Part shown: positions 1 to 5,666 of the stretch, in pieces
Layout: every line of letters begins with the position of its first letter
Numbering within the stretch: position 1 is the first letter of the stretch
Assembly (NCBI GenBank): GCA_945861365.1
Contig: CAMAUH010000272.1
Location: 1-6,245 of the forward strand
DNA length: 6,245 nucleotides
Direction of reading: 5' to 3'
Origin: Candidatus Kuenenia stuttgartensis
Lineage (GTDB): Bacteria; Planctomycetota; UBA1135; UBA2386
Position numbers and translations under genes: made by a program
The notes under the pieces: generated by a model
What the model was told of the DNA's origin: nothing
Database searches by the model: none
What the model saw: only the letters and a program-made list of their open reading frames with translations

Positions 1-40
1 GGGTGCTCGGTCCACCATCGTGAGCTCAACCAAAGACAGC

Positions 41-71
41 GGGCTCGCCGCGGTGGTTCCGCGGCGAGCCC
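41..71 (-). terminator. GC-rich hairpin after tRNA-Glu, probable intrinsic terminator
   Basis: Bases 41-53 and 59-71 form a perfect 13-bp inverted repeat around a 5-base loop (54-58). Read on the minus strand, the hairpin begins 5 bases after the encoded CCA of the tRNA. It is followed by GCTGTCTTTGG, which is only moderately T-rich. Position and stem strength fit a rho-independent terminator or a 3' processing barrier for the tRNA and the operon ahead of it. In the plus direction no T-run follows, so it is not obviously bidirectional. The weak T-tract is the main reason for doubt. Confidence 0.7.
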
Positions 72-76
72 GGCAG

Positions 77-154
77 TGGTATCCCGGACGGGATTCGAAC
101 CCGTGTTACTAGAATGAAAATCTAGTGTCCTAGGCCGGACTAGACGACCGGGAC
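77..154 (-). tRNA. tRNA-Glu (anticodon UUC)
   Basis: The minus strand folds into a full cloverleaf of 78 nt with CCA encoded. The acceptor arm is GTCCCGG/CCGGGAT, with a G-U pair at 1-72. The D arm runs GTCT...AGGAC. The anticodon stem is CTAGA/TCTAG around the loop TTTTCAT, giving anticodon TTC (Glu, GAA/GAG codons). The T arm is ACGGG-TTCGAAT-CCCGT, followed by discriminator A and CCA. The D-arm opening GTCTAG and the TAAC variable region resemble bacterial tRNA-Glu. The terminal G-U pair and A73 differ from E. coli tRNA-Glu, which as I recall has G1-C72 and G73. It starts 84 nt after the scpB stop codon and may be co-transcribed with it or use its own promoter. Confidence 0.95.
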
Positions 155-172
155 GCACGTTTGCGGCGCGGG

Positions 173-200
173 AGTGTAGGGACGAACGTCGGCAATGCAA
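173..200 (-). promoter_or_regulatory. possible promoter of tRNA-Glu
   Basis: In the 84-nt gap between scpB and the tRNA, the minus strand carries TTGCAT (195-200), a 16-nt spacer, and TACACT (173-178), which matches the -10 consensus at 4 of 6 positions. The -10 element ends 18 nt before the mature tRNA 5' end, a plausible distance for a short leader. The -35 match is only 3 of 6. The pattern is suggestive rather than convincing. It would allow tRNA synthesis independent of the protein operon. Confidence 0.35.
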
Positions 201-238
201 GCCATCCGAACGGCTCGGTTGCCGTTCCGGTGCTGGGC

Positions 239-1444
239 TCAGCCGAGGCTCTTCCACTCCTTGACGCTCGGCAGATCCGTCAGCGCCGCGAGGCCGAAGC
301 GCTCGAGGAACTGCTGGGTCGTGCCGTACTGCAGCGGCCGCCCGGGCACGTCGGCGCGCCCGGTGCAGCGCACCAGCTTGTGGGTCAACAGCGTGCGCAG
401 CATCGGGCCGGCCTTCACGCCGCGGATCGCTTCGATCTCGCCGCGCATCACCGGCTGCCGGTAGGCGATCACCGCCAGCGTCTCCAGCGCCGCCGGCGAC
501 AGCTTCTCCAGCTTCTTGACGCCGCGCAGGCGCTGCAGATGGACGAAGGTCTCGCTGCTCGACACCCACTTCACGGTGTCGCCAGTGCGCGCCAGTTCGA
601 CCGGCAGGCCGAGCTGCTGCATCTGCTGCTGCAACAACTCCAGGCCCGCTTCGACGAGCTTCTGCGTGGTGTTGCAGGCCTGCGCCAGGCGCAGCAGCGA
701 CAACCCTTCGCGCGCGGTCAACATCAGCACGAAGACGACGCGAGCGACAGCCGCGGCGTCGGTCAGTTCAGGGACGGGCGGCAGCCCTTCTTCGTCGGCG
801 GCGCCGAGGTCCTCTTCGATCTCGGCGACCTCGGCTTCGGCCGCGACCGCGGCGGCAGCTGCATCCCCATCGATGGTCTCGACGACCTCGTCGGCGGGCG
901 CATCGGCAGCGGCGGCGGTTTCGGTTTCGGCAACCGGCGGCTCGTCAACCGACACGGCCCCTTCGGTCGGTGCCGCCGATTCGATCCGTGCAGCGTCAGC
1001 CAGCTCCACCTCGGCAAGCGCCGCCGGCGTCGAGTCCACTGCCGCGGTGCCATCCGCCGCCGGACCATCGGCCGCCTGAGCTTCGGCAGGCTCGATCGCC
1101 ACAGCCATCGGCTCGATCGCCACAGCCATCGGCTCGGGCGTCACAGCCATCGGCTCGGGCGTCACAGCCATCGGCTCAGGCGTCACAGCCGTCGGCTCGG
1201 GCGCAGGCGCCATTTCGGGCTCGGGTTCGGCGGGATTCATGCTCGACTGCGGCAGCATCGCATCGCCGAGGCGGTCGCGCACGACCAGCTCCGCGGAGAT
1301 CTGCGCGCGTTCGAACGCGATCAACTCCTCCGGTCCCTTGCTGCGCTCCGCCGTCGGTCGCGCCGTCGTGGTGTCGGGCGGCAACTCACGCGAGATCTCG
1401 TCCATGCGGTGTGGCGTTGTAGCGCGCGCAATGCGCGATGTCAT
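239..1444 (-). CDS. scpB: Segregation and condensation protein B with long N-terminal extension
   Basis: ScpB is a winged-helix protein that dimerises, binds the kleisin ScpA and acts with SMC in chromosome compaction and segregation in the cytoplasm. The 401-residue product has a clear ScpB core at about residues 226-395. It includes the family signature around LSPAALETLAVIAYRQPV (315-332), followed by IEAIRGV (337-343), and a C-terminal GRPLQYGTTQQFLERFGL (368-385) ending in DLP. Typical ScpB proteins are about 180-250 residues, so this is far longer. Residues 1-70 are of mixed composition, 71-120 hold heptad-like EPMAVTP repeats, and 121-225 are Ala/Glu/Asp-rich and probably disordered. 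The start is the ATG at 1444, which overlaps the preceding gene's TGA as ATGA, with a weak ACAGG 6 nt upstream. A later start at Met14 lacks a visible Shine-Dalgarno. No scpA is in the window, though the two are often neighbours. Core assignment is firm; the function of the extension is unknown. Confidence 0.95.
   Translation of the reverse strand: MTSRIARATTPHRMDEISRELPPDTTTARPTAERSKGPEELIAFERAQISAELVVRDRLGDAMLPQSSMNPAEPEPEMAPAPEPTAVTPEPMAVTPEPMAVTPEPMAVAIEPMAVAIEPAEAQAADGPAADGTAAVDSTPAALAEVELADAARIESAAPTEGAVSVDEPPVAETETAAAADAPADEVVETIDGDAAAAAVAAEAEVAEIEEDLGAADEEGLPPVPELTDAAAVARVVFVLMLTAREGLSLLRLAQACNTTQKLVEAGLELLQQQMQQLGLPVELARTGDTVKWVSSSETFVHLQRLRGVKKLEKLSPAALETLAVIAYRQPVMRGEIEAIRGVKAGPMLRTLLTHKLVRCTGRADVPGRPLQYGTTQQFLERFGLAALTDLPSVKEWKSLG
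1089..1193 (-). repeat. 21-bp in-frame tandem repeat, five copies, inside scpB
   Basis: Five consecutive 21-bp units occur at 1089-1109, 1110-1130, 1131-1151, 1152-1172 and 1173-1193. A degenerate sixth start follows. Units 1 and 2 are identical, and units 3 and 4 are identical. The rest differ by a few bases. They encode the 7-residue motif EPMAVTP, with variants EPTAVTP and EPMAVAI, at about residues 83-119 of ScpB. The unit length is a multiple of three, so gain or loss of copies keeps the frame. The near-identity at DNA level suggests recent slippage expansion. Confidence 0.93.
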
Positions 1445-2463
1445 CGATTGCCTGTCGGCGCTGCATCAGGAACGGCGATCGCAGGCTTTGGCGCCGGCGG
1501 GTTCGGTTCCAGCGCGGTGCGCCAACGCAGGGTGTAGGCGGTCGTCTCGAGGGGGGCGATCGGGTTCAGCTCGAGGTCGCGGTCGATCTCGTCGAGCACC
1601 GCGGCGAACGGCACCTCGCGCCCGGGCATGCGTTCGAGGCAGTAGACGACGAACCAGCGCTCTTCGTCGCCCCAGCGGCCGCGGAACGGCGCCGACACCT
1701 TCCCCTTCTGCAGCGTGAACGCGGTAGCGGCGACCGGGTGCTGGAAGCCCTGCCCGAAGGCCGGCAACAGGCCGCCGTCGCGCTTGCTCGGATCCTCCGA
1801 ATGGCGCAGCGCCAGCGTGCCGAAGTCGGCGCCGTGCTCGACCTTGTCGGCCACCTCGCGCGCGACGGCTTCGTCCTTGTGCACCAGGAACCGCACCCGC
1901 ACCCGATCCTCGCGCAGCGCCAGGTAGCGGATCACGTAGCCCTGGTAGAGGCGCTGGGCAGTGCGCAGGCGCAGCGTCTGCTGCCAATCCTGCTCGTGCA
2001 GCCCGAACAGCCGCCAGATGTAGCCCGCGAACGGCATCTCGCCGCCGAGCTCGGCCTGCACCTGTTCGCGGACCTGCTTCTCCTCGGCGGCGGCGAGCGC
2101 TTCGACCCGGGCGGGGTCGACGCGGATGCCGAACTGCTCGGCGTGGCGCGCCACCAGCACGTCGAACACCAGCAGGTCGACCGCCGTCAACGCCAGCTTC
2201 GGATGCGCACTGAGCAGGCGCGTGTAGGCATGGCTGCGCCGCAGCACCAGGTCGCCGACGCGCGCCACTTCGTCGTCCTGGTCGCTCGCCTGCGGCAACA
2301 GGATCTCGGGGCCGAGCCCGGCCGGCGCCGGGGTCACGACGGGCGCCTGCACCACCGGTGCCGATGTCGGCTGCCGCAGCGACGGCACGCCGCTCTGGCC
2401 CGAGCGCGGGCTGCCAGCGCACGCCGCCAGCAGCACCACCGCGATCCGCGCGCCGTGTTTCAC
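1441..2463 (-). CDS. Parvulin-type peptidyl-prolyl isomerase/foldase lipoprotein (PrsA/SurA-like)
   Basis: The 340-residue product looks like a lipid-anchored extracytoplasmic foldase. Its N-terminus (positive charges, then IAVVLLAAC) carries a lipobox LAAC with Cys15 as the lipidated residue. A Pro/Val-rich linker (about 20-55) follows. Residues 65-180 resemble the helical SurA_N/PrsA N-terminal region. A PpiC/parvulin domain spans about 186-279, seen in GADFGTLALRHSEDPSKRDGG (211-231), the FGQG turn, and GKVSAPFRGRWG (254-265). The positions where parvulins usually carry conserved histidines look like Arg/Phe (190-192) and Arg/Trp (269-270), so catalysis is uncertain. There is no ATG. The chosen GTG at 2463 overlaps the upstream TGA as GTGA. 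An adjacent GTG at 2466 is an equal candidate, and neither has a strong Shine-Dalgarno. The stop overlaps the scpB start by 4 bp. It may help fold the exported neighbours; the true client is unknown. Confidence 0.85.
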   Translation of the reverse strand: MKHGARIAVVLLAACAGSPRSGQSGVPSLRQPTSAPVVQAPVVTPAPAGLGPEILLPQASDQDDEVARVGDLVLRRSHAYTRLLSAHPKLALTAVDLLVFDVLVARHAEQFGIRVDPARVEALAAAEEKQVREQVQAELGGEMPFAGYIWRLFGLHEQDWQQTLRLRTAQRLYQGYVIRYLALREDRVRVRFLVHKDEAVAREVADKVEHGADFGTLALRHSEDPSKRDGGLLPAFGQGFQHPVAATAFTLQKGKVSAPFRGRWGDEERWFVVYCLERMPGREVPFAAVLDEIDRDLELNPIAPLETTAYTLRWRTALEPNPPAPKPAIAVPDAAPTGNR

Positions 2464-3971
2464 CACGCCCGGAAGCTGCGCAGGTACTTCGTCTTCTGGC
2501 ACAGGTAGCACGGGATGCGCAAGATCTTGCCGTCGCCGTTGATGTCGGCGCGCGTGCCTTCCGCATAGCAGGCCGGGCACTGCGTCAGCGTGGCGACGGT
2601 GACCGTCAGCTGGCCCGCGTTCTCGGCGTAGAACGCGCGCAGCCAACCGGCCTTGTCGGCGCGCGACGCATCGCGCCACCAGTCCTCTTCGGTCTTCGGC
2701 TGCTCGCCCTGCCCCTGGCCTTGCGCCTGCCCGCTCTGCGCGCGCGCCTTCAGTGCTGCCTGCATCGCCTTGACGTAGCGATCGATGTCGCGCTGGCTGT
2801 TCGGATCCTGGTTGGCGGCGTCCTTCGACTTGTCCTTGTCCTTGCCGACCTGCGTGTTCTTCAGGATCGCCTCTTCGCCGAGCACCCACGAGCCGAGGCC
2901 GTACGAGAACATCTCGGTCTTGCGGGCCTTCGAGTACTCCTTGTCCTTGCGCGCGGCCCACAGCGTCTTGATCTCGTCGGCGCCGAGCCGCAGCGTCGTG
3001 ACCAGGCGCGCGACGATGTCGTCGCTCATCTTGCTCGACGCGTACTCGCGCGCGGCCTCGAGCGTCAGGCTGGCGTCGGCGACCTTCTTGTCGGCGATCA
3101 GCGCGATCGAGCTGCGCCAGCTCTCGGCGATCTGGCCGACCAGGAAGCGCTGCCGCGCCGCGGCGAACTTCTTCTTCTCGGCGTCGAACTCGACCTTCAG
3201 CTTGGTCTGCGGGAAGTCCTTCTCGAACTGCGCGATCTGCTTGGTGCCCTTCTCGAAGTCGACCAGCGTGCCGCGCGCGCGCCCCGCCGCGATGTCCTCG
3301 ATCGCCTTCGCTTCCTTGGCGGCTTCCTTGAAGCGCTGGGTGCGCGCGATCAGCGTGTCGATCTGGCCCGGGTTCAGGCTGTTGCCGAGTTCCTTCGCCT
3401 GCGCCAGGTGCTCGGCGGCGCGGTCGTAGTCGCCGACCTTCAGCAGTTCCTCGGCGAGCAGCACGTGCACGTCGGACTTGCTGCCCGGCTGCAGGGCCCG
3501 GAAGCGCTCCGCGTAGAACTCGTCCTTCGTGTAGACCTGCATGACCGGCACCTCGACCGAACGCACCGGCCCGAGGTCCTTGCGCGCGATCGGGTACTGC
3601 CGCCCCTTGCTCTGCACGACCAGCGGATCCGTGCCCCGCTCGACGATGCGGCCGATCACCCACTGCTTGGTGCCGCCGCTCATGTATTCGACCTCGTCGA
3701 CCCGCACGAGCAGTTGCTGCTCCTGGTTGTCGCCGGCGAGGTCGAACTGCTGCTTCACCGCCAGCGCGCTGGCCGTCGACAGGTGGTCCCAGCGCAGGTC
3801 GAGCAGGCCGCCGTTGTCGAGGCGGCGCACGCGCAGGCCGGCGCCATCCGCTTCTTCGACCTTCGCCAGCAGCACGCGACCGTCGGCGAGCTGGACCGAT
3901 TGGGCAGCCAGCGAGGCTGCACCGAGGCAGCACGCCAACAGGCTGAAACGTCGCAGGAAGTTCATGAGCAT
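2460..3971 (-). CDS. Exported protein of unknown function with TPR-like region and C-terminal double-CxxC element
   Basis: I do not recognise a named family. The 503-residue product begins with a signal peptide (FLRRFSLLACCLGAASLAAQ) with likely cleavage near residues 22-24. A lipobox reading at LLAC (11-14) is less likely because the hydrophobic stretch before it is too short. Residues 26-65 (LADGRVLLAKV ... LRWDHLS) resemble a small beta-barrel such as an SLA1-homology/SH3-like domain. Residues 165-190 (LLAEELLKVGDYDRAAEHLAQA) look like a tetratricopeptide repeat. Residues 205-350 are helical and Lys/Ala/Glu-rich, and 412-423 are Gln/Gly-rich. The C-terminus has CPAC (465-468) and CYLC (488-491), a likely zinc-binding pair. 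Between them DINGDGKI (476-483) resembles a calcium loop. Three in-frame ATGs lie at 3977, 3971 and 3965. The AGGTG ending 6 nt before 3971 favours that one; 3977 would give 505 residues. The stop overlaps the parvulin gene by 4 bp. Confidence 0.85.
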   Translation of the reverse strand: MLMNFLRRFSLLACCLGAASLAAQSVQLADGRVLLAKVEEADGAGLRVRRLDNGGLLDLRWDHLSTASALAVKQQFDLAGDNQEQQLLVRVDEVEYMSGGTKQWVIGRIVERGTDPLVVQSKGRQYPIARKDLGPVRSVEVPVMQVYTKDEFYAERFRALQPGSKSDVHVLLAEELLKVGDYDRAAEHLAQAKELGNSLNPGQIDTLIARTQRFKEAAKEAKAIEDIAAGRARGTLVDFEKGTKQIAQFEKDFPQTKLKVEFDAEKKKFAAARQRFLVGQIAESWRSSIALIADKKVADASLTLEAAREYASSKMSDDIVARLVTTLRLGADEIKTLWAARKDKEYSKARKTEMFSYGLGSWVLGEEAILKNTQVGKDKDKSKDAANQDPNSQRDIDRYVKAMQAALKARAQSGQAQGQGQGEQPKTEEDWWRDASRADKAGWLRAFYAENAGQLTVTVATLTQCPACYAEGTRADINGDGKILRIPCYLCQKTKYLRSFRAW

Positions 3972-3976
3972 CGGCA

Positions 3977-4456
3977 TCACCTGTTCGAAGTCTCCGCAGA
4001 CTGGCCACGGTAGGCCATCACCCGGTCGCGCAGCGGCGCTTGCCGCGGCACGACCCGCAAGAACTCGGCATCGATCGTCTCGCCGCCTTCCAGCCAGCGG
4101 ACTTCGATGCGCAGCATCCACACATCGGGGCGCGCCTCGTCGGCGATCGCGTGCGCCGACCAGCGCATGCCGGCGAACCCGGGCGCTTCCTGGTCGAGCA
4201 GTGGCACGAACTCGAGGTCGAGCGGCGTGCTGCCGCCTTCGCGCAGGCGGATCGCCTCCTGCTGCACGCGGTGCACGGCGTGCTCGCACAACGCCGTCAG
4301 TTCGTGGCGGGCATCGGTGGTGCGCCGCTGGCCGACGCTGGTGGCCAGCGACCCGAGCAGCGCGACGACGCCGAACAGCAGGATGCCGAGCGCCGCGAGC
4401 ATCTCGACCAGCGTGAAGCCGGCCTGGCGGACCGAGGCTGCGTGGAGCTCAACCAT
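3977..4456 (-). CDS. PilV/GspI-like minor prepilin (type II secretion or type IV pilus)
   Basis: The 159-residue product has a short leader ending in RQAG, then the class III prepilin motif FTLVE (14-18). Cleavage is expected between Gly13 and Phe14, with the conserved Glu at mature position 5 (Glu18). A hydrophobic helix runs to about residue 40 (MLAALGILLFGVVALLG). The small globular part ends in a beta segment, VWMLRIEVRWLEGG (112-125), typical of PilV/GspI-type proteins, where a V-x-W strand is common. It would sit in the inner membrane and join the tip of a pseudopilus or pilus after processing by a PilD-type peptidase. The ATG at 4456 overlaps the preceding gene by 8 bp and has AAGGA 8 nt upstream. 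Placement right after a PilW/GspJ-like gene supports a minor-pilin role. Whether the machine is a secretion system or a pilus cannot be told here. Confidence 0.88.
   Translation of the reverse strand: MVELHAASVRQAGFTLVEMLAALGILLFGVVALLGSLATSVGQRRTTDARHELTALCEHAVHRVQQEAIRLREGGSTPLDLEFVPLLDQEAPGFAGMRWSAHAIADEARPDVWMLRIEVRWLEGGETIDAEFLRVVPRQAPLRDRVMAYRGQSAETSNR
3978..3982 (-). promoter_or_regulatory. Shine-Dalgarno AGGTG choosing among three ATGs
   Basis: AGGTG on the minus strand overlaps the stop of the small prepilin gene. It sits 0 nt from the ATG at 3977, 6 nt from the ATG at 3971 and 12 nt from the ATG at 3965. Usual spacing supports 3971 as the start of the double-CxxC protein. Confidence 0.55.
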
Positions 4457-5666
4457 TCCAGTCGTCCTTGGCGTGCGCCAACGGGACCACGAACTCGACG
4501 CTGCGGCCGACGTGCACGCGCGTGCCGGCCGGATGCTCGAGCACCTTGGTGTCGCGCAGCCCGCGGCGCAGGCCGATCAGGCGATCGCCTTCGCGGCTGG
4601 CGTAGCCGATCCACTCACCGCGCAGCTTGATGAAGCCGCCTTCGACCCGCCCCGGGAAGCGGCTGCCGTCGTACAGCGAGGCGGCGGTGTCGTCGATGTC
4701 GAGTGGTGCCGCGAGCAGGCCCTCGGCGGCGAACTCGGCCGGCTGCGCCACCACGCAGCGCACCAGGATCGCGTGCGGCTGCACGTCGTCGCGCGGGTCG
4801 TCGAGGCTCTGCGGGCCGCGATCGAGCGGGAAGGTGCCGCCGGCCAGCATGTCGGTCAGCCAGCCGCCGCGCGCACTGTCCCAGACGCGCAGCGCGGTCG
4901 ACGTGCCGGTGACGTTCGAACCGTCGCCCCACTGCCGCGTGCGCTGGCTCCAGAACGCGAACTCGACGTGCAGCAGGTCGCGCAGCACCGGCTGCGTGGC
5001 CTGGTACACCGCGAGGCCCGGCAGGTCGGGGCTGCCCGGCACCGGGATCAGGAACGGATCGGCGAAGCGGTCCGGGCCGGTCGCGATCATCTGGCCCGGC
5101 AGGAACCAGCCGGCGCGCAGTTCGAGCAGCGCTTCGTCGGCACCTTCCTGGCGCCACGGCAGCAGCAGCAGGTTGCCGATGCCGAGCAGCGCCAGCGACG
5201 GGCGCTCCTTGATCGCCTGCTCCTGCACCTCGGTCTCGGTCGCGTCGGGCTTCTGCGCCATGATCCGCGCGATCAGCATCGCTTCGGCCAGCGGCAGTTC
5301 GCGGTCGCGGTCGAGATGCACGGCGCCGCGCAGCACCTGCACCTTCGACGGCTGCGCTTCGGGGCGCGCCGGCAGGCCGAGCGGCAGCTGCTGCACCACC
5401 AGGCGGTCGTCGACGGTGTCGCGATCGCGGCCGGTCGCGCTGCCGCGCAGCGACGCCAGTTCGCGGCCGATCACGCGCTGCGCCTGGCTGGTGCGGTCGG
5501 CGAGCGCCTGGCCGAGTTCGCCTTCGCCGAACATGCGCAGGCCGCTGTCGACCAGCTGCACCAGCATGATCAGGAAGCCGGTCAGGATGCCCATCACGAC
5601 CAGCATCTCGATCAGCGTGAAGCCGCCAGTGCTGGTGCGGCCGCGGACGGACGGGATCGCATTCAT
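4449..5666 (-). CDS. Large PilW/GspJ-like prepilin
   Basis: The 405-residue product carries the prepilin signature GGFTLIE (14-20). Cleavage is expected between Gly15 and Phe16, with Glu20 at mature position 5. A hydrophobic helix follows to about residue 40 (MLVVMGILTGFLIMLVQLVD). It would be an inner-membrane minor (pseudo)pilin. At 405 residues it is longer than GspJ (about 200) and nearer the large PilW-type proteins. The globular part contains a strand-like LLHVEFAFWSQRTRQWGDG (231-249). It ends in a distinctive segment at 342-388 with GEWIGY, LRRGL and HPAGTRV, resembling a repeat-like module seen in some structural and tail proteins. The last strand, VEFVVPLAHA (390-399), is followed by a short polar tail. 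The ATG at 5666 overlaps the preceding TGA (ATGA), and AGGAG lies 8 nt upstream. The upstream part of the same open frame is a shadow of the neighbouring gene. Confidence 0.9.
   Translation of the reverse strand: MNAIPSVRGRTSTGGFTLIEMLVVMGILTGFLIMLVQLVDSGLRMFGEGELGQALADRTSQAQRVIGRELASLRGSATGRDRDTVDDRLVVQQLPLGLPARPEAQPSKVQVLRGAVHLDRDRELPLAEAMLIARIMAQKPDATETEVQEQAIKERPSLALLGIGNLLLLPWRQEGADEALLELRAGWFLPGQMIATGPDRFADPFLIPVPGSPDLPGLAVYQATQPVLRDLLHVEFAFWSQRTRQWGDGSNVTGTSTALRVWDSARGGWLTDMLAGGTFPLDRGPQSLDDPRDDVQPHAILVRCVVAQPAEFAAEGLLAAPLDIDDTAASLYDGSRFPGRVEGGFIKLRGEWIGYASREGDRLIGLRRGLRDTKVLEHPAGTRVHVGRSVEFVVPLAHAKDDWNG
4465..4469 (-). promoter_or_regulatory. Shine-Dalgarno AAGGA of the small prepilin gene
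   Basis: AAGGA on the minus strand lies 8 nt before the ATG at 4456, inside the last codons of the upstream prepilin gene. It supports that start and the 8-bp gene overlap. Confidence 0.55.

Noticed and set aside
21..28. Palindrome TGAGCTCA at the left edge
   Set aside because: Eight bases can be palindromic by chance. There is no second copy nearby and no promoter context.
1000..1250. Possible CRISPR-like or mobile repeat cluster
   Set aside because: The repeat has no unique spacers, keeps a 21-bp coding period and lies inside scpB, so it is a coding tandem repeat.
161..1537. Long plus-strand open frame (458 codons) opposite scpB
   Set aside because: It is the antisense of a clear ScpB gene. 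Its protein is Arg/His/Gln-rich low complexity, and its RLGRHSH repeats are only the reverse reading of the 21-bp repeat. It has no domain and no good ribosome binding site.
2464..4008. N-terminal 515 codons of the minus-strand frame that ends at 1441
   Set aside because: They overlap the exported double-CxxC gene in another frame and are Arg/Ala/Gly-rich without features. The real product starts at the GTG at 2463, where a signal peptide with lipobox begins.
2358..4013. Plus-strand open frame of 551 codons
   Set aside because: It is antisense to the signal-peptide/double-CxxC gene. The Arg/Leu/Ala-rich translation is typical of the complementary frame of a GC-rich gene, with no recognisable motif.
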